Origin: Niastella sp. OAS944 | GTDB taxonomy: Bacteria > Bacteroidota > Bacteroidia > Chitinophagales > Chitinophagaceae | Length of the DNA: 64,000 bases | Assembly (NCBI GenBank): GCA_024809215.1 | Contig: JANUBW010000001.1 | Span: 1,364,001-1,428,000 of the forward strand | Reading direction: 5' to 3' | Shown here: piece by piece, positions 15,835 to 25,509 of the stretch | Layout of the letters: each line of letters opens with the position of its first letter | Numbering within the stretch: the first letter of the stretch is position 1 | Notes under the pieces: generated by a model | Database searches by the model: none | Seen by the model: the letters and a program-made list of their open reading frames with translations, nothing else | Told to the model about the DNA's origin: nothing | Program-made: the position numbers and the translations under genes

Positions 15835-18351
15835 CTAAAATCCTTTCTTTTTATTTAATGCAATTATGTTTGCCAGCAGCCGGTATGCACCTGGCACGCC
15901 CGCAGGCAATTCACGAAAGAATACCAGCCCCGTGTATACGAATTTTCCTTTACCATAATTGGCGATGATAAGGCTGCCCTTCTGGTCTTTCTCATTTGGA
16001 TCGGCCATTGACAAAGGCATTTCATAACCGGCATCGGTTTGCTCGGCGAAGTAGATACCCCGCTCCTGCACCCAGTTCTCAAAATCTTTTGCGGTGATCT
16101 TATTAGGATAGTTTAAAACGGCATGATCGGGCAACAGAAAGTTTACCGTAGCTTTTTCATCGGTAACACGGTTGCGCGATATCGAAAACGGATAGGGCCC
16201 TATTTTTGAAGTTACCGAGCTTATATTGTTGCTGGTGTTATATTGAACAATAAGGTTGCCACCATTCTTTACATAATCCATCAGTACGTCGTACTTTCCC
16301 TCCAGGTAATTGTGCACATTGTATGCACGCACGCCGGTGATCACAGCATCAAATTGTTTCAGGGTAAGTGGTGTAAGGTCCTTTTCTTTTAAGATGGTAA
16401 CCTCATACCCCATTTGCTGTAGTGCAATGGTAACCTTATCACCCGCCCCTTCAATATAACCTATTTTTTTACCAACGGTCTTAATGTCTATGTTCAATAC
16501 TTTAATAGCATCCTGGTAAAAATAATGGATGTGTGGAATATGGTCGTAGCGAATATTGTTCAGGTTCAGGTAAGCCGGCTGTTCTTCTTTGCCATTCTTC
16601 AATTCAACAAAGGCCTGTACAAAATCTGTTTCTTTATCCTTGAGCATGCCATTGTCGATATTGAAAATATACTGGCGTTGCGTGCCTGGCTGTAAATTAA
16701 AATTGGAATCGGTCTTTATACTGTTATCATATGTAAGCCGCTTTGAGATCTTAGCGGTATAACCGGCAAACTGTTTATTGGCGGTTACGGTAACGGCCAC
16801 TTCAGCGCTTTGTTTTTCGTTTTTGCGGAAGATGATAACGCTGGGATCGGTAGTTACTGTTGAAGATGGCACTACCACCAATGGCTGGTACAACTCTCCT
16901 TTTACGGGGTCGGTATGTTTGTATTGCACCGGCTTTATGTAAGTAAATGCCTGGCCTGCAATCACCAGTTCAAAACGCGCCTGATAAGATGCATCGTTTT
17001 GTGGCTTGCCTATTAATTGCTGATCATTTACTGTAAAAGAACCATCGCTCATTTTACGCTCAAGCCAGTAAGGTTGCGAAATGGGCTTGGTAGTAAACAC
17101 ATAAAAGGTGCGCTGCAGGTTAAAGTTGCGATTCTTATCGAGGTTAAGCGCCATGGTAGTATCCAACACATCGAGGTTGAGCTTACTTAACTGAACGGGG
17201 GCACCGAGGCGGTTATTGATAACGATATTAACCCTTATTGAATCGCCCAGCACAGCCTGTTCATTACCTGTGGTTGCTTCCATAAACAAACCGCTGCAGT
17301 TTTCTATCAGGCGTTGTACTTCTTCCATCTTCTGTTTCTTCCAGTATCCATCTTTCAGCGATTGCAATGCTTTATATAAATTAACCAGTGCAGGCACTGA
17401 GTTCTCCGGATTGGCAATGGAATAGTTCTTCATAATATCATCGATCATTACCTCAATGGCTGCGCCACCTTCTACTTTAGCCCAGCTGGTGTTCACGCCT
17501 TCCATAATATCGTTTTGGGCGGCGTCACCTTCTGTAAATGAAAAATATTCCAGTTGTGTGCCTCTGCTGCCTGGTACGCCAAAGCCCTGGCTTTTATGCT
17601 GACTACGGCTTTCGGCGGCAATTTCCCCATAGCTTTTACCAACCAATGCATTGTACCCGCCTACATCTATTTTCAATTGCTCGTTGCTGGTAGTATTGGT
17701 GCTGCCAAAATTGAAGGTGTTCCAGTAGATGCGTTTGGCCTTCCAGGGTTGAACCCCATCTTTTAGCTGTTCGGGAAATTTAGTGGGGTCTGCGGCTGCG
17801 CGAAATGCTTCATGGGCAATTACTGCGGAAGCGGAGTGGTGACCATGGCCGGCGCGGCTATCTTCAGGAAAACGGGTTATTATTATATCGGGTTGAAATT
17901 TGCGAATGATCCAAACGGCATCGCTTAACACTTTATCCTTACCCCATTTTTCCAGGGCTTCGTCTGTGCTTTTGCTGAACCCGAAGTCGAAGGCGCGGCT
18001 AAAGAATTGTTCGGCGCCATCGGTACGGCGGGCGGCGAGTAACTCCTGGGTGCGTATTAAACCCAGATCTATACCTTGTTCGTCACCTATCAGGTTTTGG
18101 CCGCCATCGCCACGGGTGAGTGATAAATAACCGGTGCGGTATAATCGTTCCCGGGCCAGCCAGGCTAATAAACGTGTATTTTCATCATCGGGGTGGGCGG
18201 CCATATACAGCACCGATCCCAGCACCTTGAGCTTTTTTAATTGCAGGAAAATATCGGCCGATGTATTCGTAGCAGGCGTTTGCGCTGAAACTGGCAATAC
18301 ATATAGCAAAGCAATTAGTAACAGTAATCGCCCGGAGTAAAAATCATTCAT
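15835..18351 (-). CDS. Exported PIG-L family deacetylase, multidomain
   Basis: 838 aa from the ATG at 18351 (MNDFYSGRLLLLIALL, cleaved after PVSAQ); an upstream start at 18390 would put 13 residues before the signal peptide. The PIG-L/GlcNAc-deacetylase domain (about 30-300) has the zinc motif AHPDDEN and a later GHGHHSAS for the third ligand. The middle (about 370-610) is beta-rich, and the C-terminal part (about 625-838) looks like a class-I glutamine-amidotransferase-like/ThuA-like fold (IGYIEGAGDKV; NGGNLIVQYNTS) without a catalytic Cys. Periplasmic or surface; likely N-deacetylates an amino-sugar-containing substrate. Second gene of the operon. Confidence 0.88.
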   Translation of the reverse strand: MNDFYSGRLLLLIALLYVLPVSAQTPATNTSADIFLQLKKLKVLGSVLYMAAHPDDENTRLLAWLARERLYRTGYLSLTRGDGGQNLIGDEQGIDLGLIRTQELLAARRTDGAEQFFSRAFDFGFSKSTDEALEKWGKDKVLSDAVWIIRKFQPDIIITRFPEDSRAGHGHHSASAVIAHEAFRAAADPTKFPEQLKDGVQPWKAKRIYWNTFNFGSTNTTSNEQLKIDVGGYNALVGKSYGEIAAESRSQHKSQGFGVPGSRGTQLEYFSFTEGDAAQNDIMEGVNTSWAKVEGGAAIEVMIDDIMKNYSIANPENSVPALVNLYKALQSLKDGYWKKQKMEEVQRLIENCSGLFMEATTGNEQAVLGDSIRVNIVINNRLGAPVQLSKLNLDVLDTTMALNLDKNRNFNLQRTFYVFTTKPISQPYWLERKMSDGSFTVNDQQLIGKPQNDASYQARFELVIAGQAFTYIKPVQYKHTDPVKGELYQPLVVVPSSTVTTDPSVIIFRKNEKQSAEVAVTVTANKQFAGYTAKISKRLTYDNSIKTDSNFNLQPGTQRQYIFNIDNGMLKDKETDFVQAFVELKNGKEEQPAYLNLNNIRYDHIPHIHYFYQDAIKVLNIDIKTVGKKIGYIEGAGDKVTIALQQMGYEVTILKEKDLTPLTLKQFDAVITGVRAYNVHNYLEGKYDVLMDYVKNGGNLIVQYNTSNNISSVTSKIGPYPFSISRNRVTDEKATVNFLLPDHAVLNYPNKITAKDFENWVQERGIYFAEQTDAGYEMPLSMADPNEKDQKGSLIIANYGKGKFVYTGLVFFRELPAGVPGAYRLLANIIALNKKKGF

Positions 18352-18431
18352 TCTTATAGTTTTGATCTGAAACCGGGGGCAAAATAACACAATGCGGGGC
18401 AGTGTGCCAATCCGCTGATAAATTTTAACAT

Positions 18432-20966
18432 CTACTGTCCAACCATAAACACCGCATTGCTAAACAGCAGCTTTCCATTCTCCCAAAAGCTTCTGAACAG
18501 CGGGTCATCGGCCAGGTAAATGACGTTGCCTTCGCCCATGTCCTGAACACCAAAAAGCAACCCATCTTTCAGTTTATCTTTCAGCTTTGAGCCTACAAAA
18601 CCGGCCACCTGGTTGTCTTTTTTGATCACGCCTACGTTCCAGCCCAGTTCTTTAAAGAACTCATATATGGTAGGGTCCTGTTTGAGGGTATAATATGCGT
18701 CATCGTAACCAAATGCCAGGGGGTGCGAATTATCCAGTTCTACCTTATAAATAGACCCGGGGTTATAGCCTGGAATAAAATCACGTTCGCGATTCTCATA
18801 GCGGCGCAATGCGCTATAATCTTCTTTTTTATCGTCCTTATCCTTGTCGTCGTCACCTTTTTTGCTTTTAATGCCCCAATCCGCAGCGGATAGCTGCCCT
18901 ACGGCGCTTTCCAGGGCAATCAACCTGCCGCCATTGGTTACCCAGTCCTTCAGGGCTTCATTCATTTGTTTATCGGCCAAAAAACGATAATTGCCATCGG
19001 GCATAATAAGTACATCCAGTTCGCGCAGGTTGTTTTTTGAAAGATCGTTTGCCCAAATAACATTCAGGGGATAGCCTATCTGCACATCAAAGAAATGCCA
19101 TACTTCGCCCATGCCTAGTGAATTAACACCGTCACCTGCCAGTAAACCTATACGGGGCGCCTTCATGCCATGTACTTTTTCTGACCCAAAATCAAAACCC
19201 TTATCAACAAAGGAAGAGGCAACCTGTGTGTATGCGATACCCGCTTTACGCGCAGCATCGTTTATGATCTTGTTTAGCGAAGAAGCAATGCCCTGATTGC
19301 TGGTACGGGTAATAATGAGGGTGCCTTTATCAAATTCTTCGTTGCCCGATTTAAATGGCTGCTCGGCATACCGCACTTTTACCTTCTGCTGCAAAATGGT
19401 GCTCAGGAACTGTACACTGTTCAACCCATTCCAGCGTACGATCCATGCTACGGTCGACTCTTTGGGTGTTGTAAACAGGGTATCACGGTCGGCCGGCTGG
19501 CTGTTAACCACACCGGTAATATAATTGGCCATTCCATATGTAGTGAGGCCATAAACAAAAGGCACCGACCAGGCGGTAATATCGTATGTTACGGTATCGC
19601 TGAGCCTCGAATTTCTTTCAAAAAGCACTTTTACCAAATTGGCATTGGGCTGATTGGCATTTATTACAATATCCCTGTTGTTTGTTTTAACCGGTTCATT
19701 TTTACCGGTGAAGTAGTTTATGCCGGTTAAACTGCCATTGTTGGCTTCTGCCCATCGAATTCCATTTCGATCGAGCAATTCTTTTAGGCGCATGATCTTA
19801 TTTCCTTCATCGGCCTTTATCACATACGCTTTAAAGTCGCCGGGCGGTGTGGTACGCGCTTTATCATAATACTTTTTAAATTCCGATACCACTTTTGGCG
19901 CATTTTGCGCAGTGGCTTCAATGGTGCTCATTCCGGTGGTAAAGTGATGATATAAGCGGTCCCACAGGGTGAGCGTATCACCATCACGGTTAATAACGGC
20001 GGCGCCCCCACGGCTATGGCCGCCTTGTTCATACGTCATACCAATGGCTCCTTTGTATAACGGATAGGTATCGCCATAACTGGGATAGAAGAGATCGAAA
20101 CGTTCTTTGGTAAAGAACAGCCAGCCATTTTCATCGAAATACTTTGCATTGTTCTTACCTATAATGGTTTGAAACTCGCGTTGCCAGCCGGTTATCACTT
20201 CGTGATAAGGTTCTGCAGCCGGTGCAAAGTAGTATGGGTTGTTATAATATTGTTCGTGGTAATCAACATGCACCTGTGGCAACCACTGGTTGTATTTAAT
20301 AATACGCTGTTGTGTTTCAACCTGTGTTTGCCATGCCCAGTCGCGGTTGAGGTCAAAATAGTAGTGATTGGGTCTTCCGCCAGGCCAGGGTTCTGAATGC
20401 TCGCGGGTAAAGGGTTGCGGATTTGCATTTTTACCTACCACCGAATTGAACCAGTTTACATAACGATCGCGGCCATCGGGATTTATACAGGGATCGATGA
20501 TAACAACGGTATGTTGTAACCACTCTTTTGTTTTTGTATTGGCGGGGTTTACCAGTTCATACAACGTAAGCATGGCAGCTTCGGAAGAAGAGGTTTCGTT
20601 CCCATGCACATTATAACTTAACCATAGTATGGCAGGCGCTTTTTCATCGGGCGCCATTTTATCATTGGCCATGCCGGCCAGTCGCAGATTATTCTGCCTT
20701 ATCTCTTCCAGGCGGGCGAGATTTGCGGGTGCCGTTACATATAATAACAATAAGGGCCGCCCTTCATTGGTAGTTCCATACTGTTCCAGCTTTACCATTT
20801 GCGGCGCCGCCTCAGCCACTTGTTTACAGTAGTTTACGATATTAAAGTGAGGTGTATACCGGGCGCCTAATTTATACCCCAGGAACTGTTCGGGCGATTT
20901 TACCTGCGCCAATGCCACACTGGAAATGAATAAAAACAATGCCAGGACTGCTGGAACTTTCTTCAT
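18432..20966 (-). CDS. Exported M14 family zinc carboxypeptidase
   Basis: 844 aa with a signal peptide (MKKVPAVLALFLFISSVALAQ). The M14 catalytic domain spans about 35-360: zinc ligands in NVHGNE (H, E) and in VDYHEQ (H), substrate Arg/Asn in DLNRDW, and the catalytic Glu in MTYEQGGH. The rest is a long beta-rich extension including a class-I GATase-like segment (about 600-700; IGLLAGDGVNSLG). It cleaves C-terminal residues from peptides, perhaps peptidoglycan or extracellular peptides. First gene of the M14/PIG-L/small/small/symporter operon, 80 bp before the chosen PIG-L start. Confidence 0.9.
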   Translation of the reverse strand: MKKVPAVLALFLFISSVALAQVKSPEQFLGYKLGARYTPHFNIVNYCKQVAEAAPQMVKLEQYGTTNEGRPLLLLYVTAPANLARLEEIRQNNLRLAGMANDKMAPDEKAPAILWLSYNVHGNETSSSEAAMLTLYELVNPANTKTKEWLQHTVVIIDPCINPDGRDRYVNWFNSVVGKNANPQPFTREHSEPWPGGRPNHYYFDLNRDWAWQTQVETQQRIIKYNQWLPQVHVDYHEQYYNNPYYFAPAAEPYHEVITGWQREFQTIIGKNNAKYFDENGWLFFTKERFDLFYPSYGDTYPLYKGAIGMTYEQGGHSRGGAAVINRDGDTLTLWDRLYHHFTTGMSTIEATAQNAPKVVSEFKKYYDKARTTPPGDFKAYVIKADEGNKIMRLKELLDRNGIRWAEANNGSLTGINYFTGKNEPVKTNNRDIVINANQPNANLVKVLFERNSRLSDTVTYDITAWSVPFVYGLTTYGMANYITGVVNSQPADRDTLFTTPKESTVAWIVRWNGLNSVQFLSTILQQKVKVRYAEQPFKSGNEEFDKGTLIITRTSNQGIASSLNKIINDAARKAGIAYTQVASSFVDKGFDFGSEKVHGMKAPRIGLLAGDGVNSLGMGEVWHFFDVQIGYPLNVIWANDLSKNNLRELDVLIMPDGNYRFLADKQMNEALKDWVTNGGRLIALESAVGQLSAADWGIKSKKGDDDKDKDDKKEDYSALRRYENRERDFIPGYNPGSIYKVELDNSHPLAFGYDDAYYTLKQDPTIYEFFKELGWNVGVIKKDNQVAGFVGSKLKDKLKDGLLFGVQDMGEGNVIYLADDPLFRSFWENGKLLFSNAVFMVGQ

Positions 20967-21417
20967 ATGTAAAAATGTACTGTGAAAGTAACTAAATCAA
21001 TGAAAAAGAAAAAAGCACCTCACCTAAGTGAAATGCTTTTATTTTCTCATGTGACCACTAAGAGTTTATAATGAACGCTATTATCTTGCGCACTAGTGAT
21101 CATTTTTTGACCTTGCAGAACCCTTGCCTGCCGGAGGTATTATTTATGAAACGTCTGCGTAAAAATATGGCTTGCTATTAAAAGTGAACCGTTAACCAAC
21201 AAAGAGAATGCAAAAACCCGCAAAACACATGGGAGCTGAGACAAATGGAAGATTGCTATAAGTTCCGTGGAATGGTACTTTCTCATAAGCTCATGTGGTT
21301 TGGACCCCGTAAACAGTTTTTGTTAGTGTACTAAAATTAAAACATTTAACTCAATAATAAAAAAAACTGGAAGCTAATTTTGCTTTGTTAATTTTAGCTA
21401 CTCTAACTTATTCTAAT
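20967..21417. other. Intergenic region with an orphan hairpin
   Basis: 450 bp between divergent genes. It contains a terminator-like hairpin (21011-21045) that belongs to neither gene as oriented. The rest carries only short open frames: a 17-codon plus-strand frame at 21208 and a 48-codon hydrophobic minus-strand frame at 21140-21286. This may be a decayed gene; nothing in it can be named. Confidence 0.5.
21011..21045. terminator. Orphan terminator-like hairpin
   Basis: aaaagca pairs with tgctttt, with inner tcac/gtga pairs, followed by ATTTT on plus and flanked by an A-tract on the left. It lies upstream of both neighbouring genes, so it ends an unidentified transcript or acts as an attenuator. 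Confidence 0.45.
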
Positions 21418-23130
21418 ATGAAGACAGTTTTTTCGTGCACATTCCCGTTAGTAATTCTTCTGTATGCCTGTACAGGACCGCGTTCTGCCGCAACAGTACA
21501 GTTTAACCCATATGAATATACTATACAAAAAAAGGCAACCGGTTCAAATGGTGCCGTATCGAGCGCCCACCCTTTGGCCAGCGAAACAGGCATCAATATT
21601 ATGAAACAAGGGGGTAATGCCATTGACGCTGCCATAGCAACCCAACTGGCGTTGGCTGTAGTCTACCCCTCAGCAGGGAATATTGGTGGAGGTGGTTTTA
21701 CGGTTATCCACCTCGCTAATGGTAAGAATCTAACAATTGACTACCGCGAAAAAGCACCGGCTACTGCACACCGTGATATGTACCTCGATGCAGCAGGTAA
21801 TGCGCAAACCCAATTAAGCCAAAACGGTCACCTGGCAGCAGGTGTGCCCGGCGCCGTTGCGGGTTTGTTCAGCTGCCTTCAATATGCCAGTTTGCCAATT
21901 AGCAAACTCATTCAACCCGCCATTGAGCTGGCTGAAAAAGGTTTTGTGCTCACCGAATCGGAAGCCCGGCACCTGAACAATATTCAACCTGCCTTAATTA
22001 AATATAATACCGTAACGCCTGTTTTTGTAAAAGCAGCCGGCTGGAAGAAAGGCGATACCCTGGTTCAACAAGACCTGGCCAATACCCTCAAGCGCATTCG
22101 CGATAAAGGCATGGCCGGTTTTTATGAAGGCGAAACCGCCCGGCTTATTGTTGACGAAATGAAAAGAGCTAACGGCATCATCAGTTACGAAGACCTGAAG
22201 AACTACCAGGCAAAAGAGCGGGAACCGGTTGTGTTTGACTATAAGACTTATAAAGTAGTTACCATGCCACTGCCCAGCAGCGGCGGCGTACTGCTGCCCA
22301 TGATGATGCATATGATAGAAGACCAGCCGGTGAAGCAGTATGGCTTTCAATCGGCCCGGGCCGTTCAACTGATGACGGAAATTGAGCGCCGCGCCTATGC
22401 CGACCGGGCCAAATTTCTGGGGGACGTTGATTTTTATAAAGTGCCGGTGAAAAAACTAAGCAGTAAAGAATATGCGGTGGAAAGAATGAAAGATTACAAA
22501 GCCGAAACTGCTGGCAGCAGTAAGACAACCCAGGCCGGACTTATTCCTGAAAGTGAAGAAACCACCCACTTTAGCGTATACGACAAAAGCGGCAATGCCG
22601 TATCTGTAACCACCACTCTCAACGGATCTTATGGCAGCAGAACGGTAGTAGGCGGCGCCGGTTTTTTATTGAACAATGAAATGGACGACTTCAGCATAAA
22701 ACCCGGCGTACCCAATTTATATGGCGCTGTTGGTGGTGATGTCAATGCTATTGCCCCCGGTAAACGGATGCTTAGTTCTATGACACCAACCATTGTTTTA
22801 AAAGATAATAAACCATTTTTGGTAGTGGGCACTCCGGGTGGCACTACCATTACTACTTCGGTATTTCAAACCCTGGTTAACATATTGGAATTTGACATGA
22901 GTGCCGAAGATGCAGTGAACAAACCTAAATTCCATCACCAGTGGCTGCCCGATGAAATATTTGTAGAACCCGACTTTCCGCAGGCTGTAAGGCAACAGTT
23001 GCAGCAAATGGGTTATAAGGTTACCCAACGTGGCCCCATTGGCCTAACTGAAGTAATTCGAATTAACGCTAATGGTTCTATTGAGGCAATTGCCGATAAA
23101 CGCGGTGATGATTCGGCGAATAGTTATTGA
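21418..23130 (+). CDS. ggt: Gamma-glutamyltransferase, lipoprotein form
   Basis: 570 aa from the ATG at 21418, which gives a lipoprotein signal peptide with lipobox LLYAC (Cys about residue 18). GGT hydrolyses or transfers the gamma-glutamyl group of glutathione and similar peptides. The heterodimer forms by self-cleavage before the catalytic Thr, here about T382 in EETTHFSVYD. Substrate loop residues GNIGGGGF and DYREKAP in the large subunit and MLSSMTPT in the small subunit are as in the family. Likely anchored in the periplasm. Single gene flanked by intergenic repeats. Confidence 0.92.
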   Translation: MKTVFSCTFPLVILLYACTGPRSAATVQFNPYEYTIQKKATGSNGAVSSAHPLASETGINIMKQGGNAIDAAIATQLALAVVYPSAGNIGGGGFTVIHLANGKNLTIDYREKAPATAHRDMYLDAAGNAQTQLSQNGHLAAGVPGAVAGLFSCLQYASLPISKLIQPAIELAEKGFVLTESEARHLNNIQPALIKYNTVTPVFVKAAGWKKGDTLVQQDLANTLKRIRDKGMAGFYEGETARLIVDEMKRANGIISYEDLKNYQAKEREPVVFDYKTYKVVTMPLPSSGGVLLPMMMHMIEDQPVKQYGFQSARAVQLMTEIERRAYADRAKFLGDVDFYKVPVKKLSSKEYAVERMKDYKAETAGSSKTTQAGLIPESEETTHFSVYDKSGNAVSVTTTLNGSYGSRTVVGGAGFLLNNEMDDFSIKPGVPNLYGAVGGDVNAIAPGKRMLSSMTPTIVLKDNKPFLVVGTPGGTTITTSVFQTLVNILEFDMSAEDAVNKPKFHHQWLPDEIFVEPDFPQAVRQQLQQMGYKVTQRGPIGLTEVIRINANGSIEAIADKRGDDSANSY

Positions 23131-23330
23131 GTTTTGAGTTCTCAGTTCTCAGTTCCTTTATTCGAGTCTTGCTATAAATGGCTACTTCGCTGCGGTTCGT
23201 AATTTCGGGTTTCGAGTTTCAAGTTGGCGCGAAGCTGTATTCTGTATTCGCTTTCGGCTTTAAGCTTTTGGCTTACAGCTGTATTTTGTATTTGCTTGTA
23301 GCTTGCGGCTTGCAGCGATTAGCTAAATGA
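23131..23330. repeat. Echo repeat block
   Basis: Starts 1 bp after the ggt stop with gagttctcagttctcagttcc, then tcgagtttcaag, then two long related phrases (agctgtattctgtattcgc and agctgtattttgtatttgc) with gcttgtagcttgcggcttgcagc words. The first part is the reverse-complement form of the gaactgagaact repeats at 42183, 49354 and 57311. Confidence 0.65.
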
Positions 23331-23364
23331 ACCATTCATTAATTTTACAACAAATAAGCTACCA

Positions 23365-23910
23365 ATGTCATCAGTTGGCACCACTTACCTGCAAACAGCC
23401 ATTAAACGGTTACGCTATTATAAAGAATTGGGTGAAAAAACATTTGGCCAGCTTAGCGATTCAGAGCTGCATATAACACCCAATGCGGCTTCTAACAGCA
23501 TTGCAGTGATCGTTCAGCATGTATCGGGCAACATGCTCAGCCGATGGACCAACTTCTTAACCGAAGATGGCGAGAAGCCCTGGCGGCAACGGGATGAAGA
23601 ATTTGAAGTACACAATTATTCAAAACAACAAATACTTGATCTGTGGGAAAAGGGCTGGGCCTGTTTTCTGGATTCGCTCACTTGCCTTACTGAAAACGAC
23701 CTGTTAAAAACCATCTACATCAGGGAAGAACCTTTACTGGTGATAGACGCCATCAACCGCCAACTGGCGCACTACCCTTACCATGTTGGGCAGATCATAT
23801 ACATTGGTAAACTCATTAAAGACGCCGATTGGCAAAGCCTGAGTATAGAAAAAGGGAAGTCGGAAGCTTACAATAAAAGTGATGGGGTTAAAGATCCGGC
23901 GAATAAGTAA
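23365..23910 (+). CDS. DUF1572/DinB-like protein
   Basis: 181 aa, four-helix DinB-type fold suggested by length and pattern. The metal-binding His positions are visible: QHVSGN near residue 50 and AHYPYHVGQI near 132-141. DinB-like proteins of Bacillota/Bacteroidota include thiol-dependent transferases, but DUF1572 has no established reaction. Cytoplasmic, stand-alone. Confidence 0.8.
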   Translation: MSSVGTTYLQTAIKRLRYYKELGEKTFGQLSDSELHITPNAASNSIAVIVQHVSGNMLSRWTNFLTEDGEKPWRQRDEEFEVHNYSKQQILDLWEKGWACFLDSLTCLTENDLLKTIYIREEPLLVIDAINRQLAHYPYHVGQIIYIGKLIKDADWQSLSIEKGKSEAYNKSDGVKDPANK

Positions 23911-23989
23911 TATCCTGAATTTTCCTGTTCTTATAGTTTGACCAACCAAAAAAATATAATATTTTTTTAAATCTCATGTATAGAATATC

Positions 23990-24133
23990 TTAGCTGTGTT
24001 GCAGCCACTCCTGATATTCCCGGTTTTGAACATCTATATAATCTTTCATTTCCCAACCTGAATTATCGATATTGTCCTGAAAAGTAGCAGAGATATTTGT
24101 ATTCCCACTATACGATTCTGGGATCGTATTCAT
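23990..24133 (-). CDS. Possible small protein (47 aa)
   Basis: A 48-codon frame with ATG and stop: MNTIPESYSG... WEMKDYIDVQNREYQEWLQHS. Composition is protein-like (acidic, aromatic, no low complexity), but there is no known family and no visible promoter. It starts 14 bp from the ATG of the T9SS cargo on the other strand. It may be a real small gene, the remnant of one, or chance. Confidence 0.35.
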   Translation of the reverse strand: MNTIPESYSGNTNISATFQDNIDNSGWEMKDYIDVQNREYQEWLQHS

Positions 24134-24147
24134 TAAACTGCTACTGT

Positions 24148-25509
24148 ATGAGAAAAATTTGTTCTTTATCGCTCATTTTTTTTAGTTTTTTTAGTTTTTT
24201 TAATTCAGCATTCGCTCAGTTATTAATGAATGAATCATTTGATGCATTTGCCACCGGTTCCTTATCGGGGAAAGGCACATGGGTTAATATCAATGGCAGT
24301 ACCCTTGTCATAAATGTTGCCAGTGCATCGCCAATAACAGGTTGTACAGGCGGTAGTGGTAATTATGTACAACCAGGGACAGCCTCGGCCTTGACCACTG
24401 AACGATTGTCTTATCCCACTACCAACTTCCTGGCAAGTACGAGTCAGGTATTTTACCTGTCTTTCCTGTTGAATTTATCCAGTGCTGGCAGCGATGTCAA
24501 TGCACATATTATTTCAATTGGGAATGATTTTGGGGGCACCAGTTATGAGTTCACCCGCTTTCATGTACAACAATCTGGAGCTGGATTTAATGTTGGTATT
24601 TCAGAAGGGAATGGCACAGGCCTGGGAGGAAACTCGGGTGGAGGAATCAACTGGGGTACTACTGTTTTGAACCTGAACCAAACCTATCATATTGTGCTCA
24701 GGTATGATTATGCAAATGGCGGGGGGGCCAATGCCGATGTGATACGGGCTTGGGTAAACCCGGGCATTACAGCAGGTAGTGAACCTGTCATTGCTGCGGC
24801 AGAAACAGTTATTGCTGCCGGAACCCGTGGAAATGATATTCTTTTTGATGGGGATAATATACGCAATGTTTACCTGAACTATAAAAATACCAACTCTCCT
24901 GTTTACAAGATCGACGTTATCAAATATGCAAGGGGGGCTACCTCCGCTGCTTCATGGTCTAACCTTAGCATTTCAGGTAACTGTGCTGCATTGCCTTTGA
25001 ATTGGCTGGCGGCTGAAGCCAGGCTCAATTACCAGTTACAGCCCCTGATCTCGTGGAAGGTAGATGAATTGAATGTACATTATTATGTTATTGAAAGGTC
25101 GTTAAACGGGGTTGATTTTGCTTCCGAAGGAACTATTGCTTCCAAAGGAAATGGCATACACGAATATTTTTATACGGATGATAATAATGTAAGTGGAACG
25201 GCTTTTTATCGCATTAAGCAGGTGGATATAGACGGAAACTATACTTTCAGTACTGTGTTATTTTTTCGGAATCTTGCTGGAGATGCTCTTAGGTTATATC
25301 CGAACCCCGCTAAACAAATGGCTTCGCTACAAATTGCTGACCATCGTCTGATGTATACTACAGCTCATTTATATGATATCAATGGCCGGGTCCTAAAGCA
25401 AATCATGCTCACGCAAATGACAACCAGCATCAATATGCAACCTTATCCCGCGGGCACCTATTTTGTGAAGCTGCAAAATGGAAAATGCATCAGTTTGGTG
25501 AAGGAATAA
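24148..25509 (+). CDS. T9SS cargo with LamG-like domain and type A sorting domain
   Basis: 453 aa from the ATG at 24148 (signal peptide MRKICSLSLIFFSFFSFF..AFAQ). Residues about 25-290 form a Gly/Asn/Ser-rich beta-sandwich resembling concanavalin/LamG-type domains (NESFDAFATGSLSGKGTW; QVFYLSFLLNLSS; YHIVLRYDY). A fibronectin-like strand set follows (YYVIERSLNGVDF; GTAFYRIKQVDIDGNY). The T9SS type A C-terminal domain (about 385-453) has LRLYPNPAKQMA and AGTYFVKLQNGK. Exported to the outer surface by the T9SS; substrate unknown. Confidence 0.85.
   Translation: MRKICSLSLIFFSFFSFFNSAFAQLLMNESFDAFATGSLSGKGTWVNINGSTLVINVASASPITGCTGGSGNYVQPGTASALTTERLSYPTTNFLASTSQVFYLSFLLNLSSAGSDVNAHIISIGNDFGGTSYEFTRFHVQQSGAGFNVGISEGNGTGLGGNSGGGINWGTTVLNLNQTYHIVLRYDYANGGGANADVIRAWVNPGITAGSEPVIAAAETVIAAGTRGNDILFDGDNIRNVYLNYKNTNSPVYKIDVIKYARGATSAASWSNLSISGNCAALPLNWLAAEARLNYQLQPLISWKVDELNVHYYVIERSLNGVDFASEGTIASKGNGIHEYFYTDDNNVSGTAFYRIKQVDIDGNYTFSTVLFFRNLAGDALRLYPNPAKQMASLQIADHRLMYTTAHLYDINGRVLKQIMLTQMTTSINMQPYPAGTYFVKLQNGKCISLVKE

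Noticed and set aside
21140-21286. 48-aa minus-strand frame and a 17-codon plus-strand frame at 21208
   Set aside because: Short, hydrophobic or truncated, no promoter or neighbour support; a remnant of a receptor leader was considered but cannot be shown.
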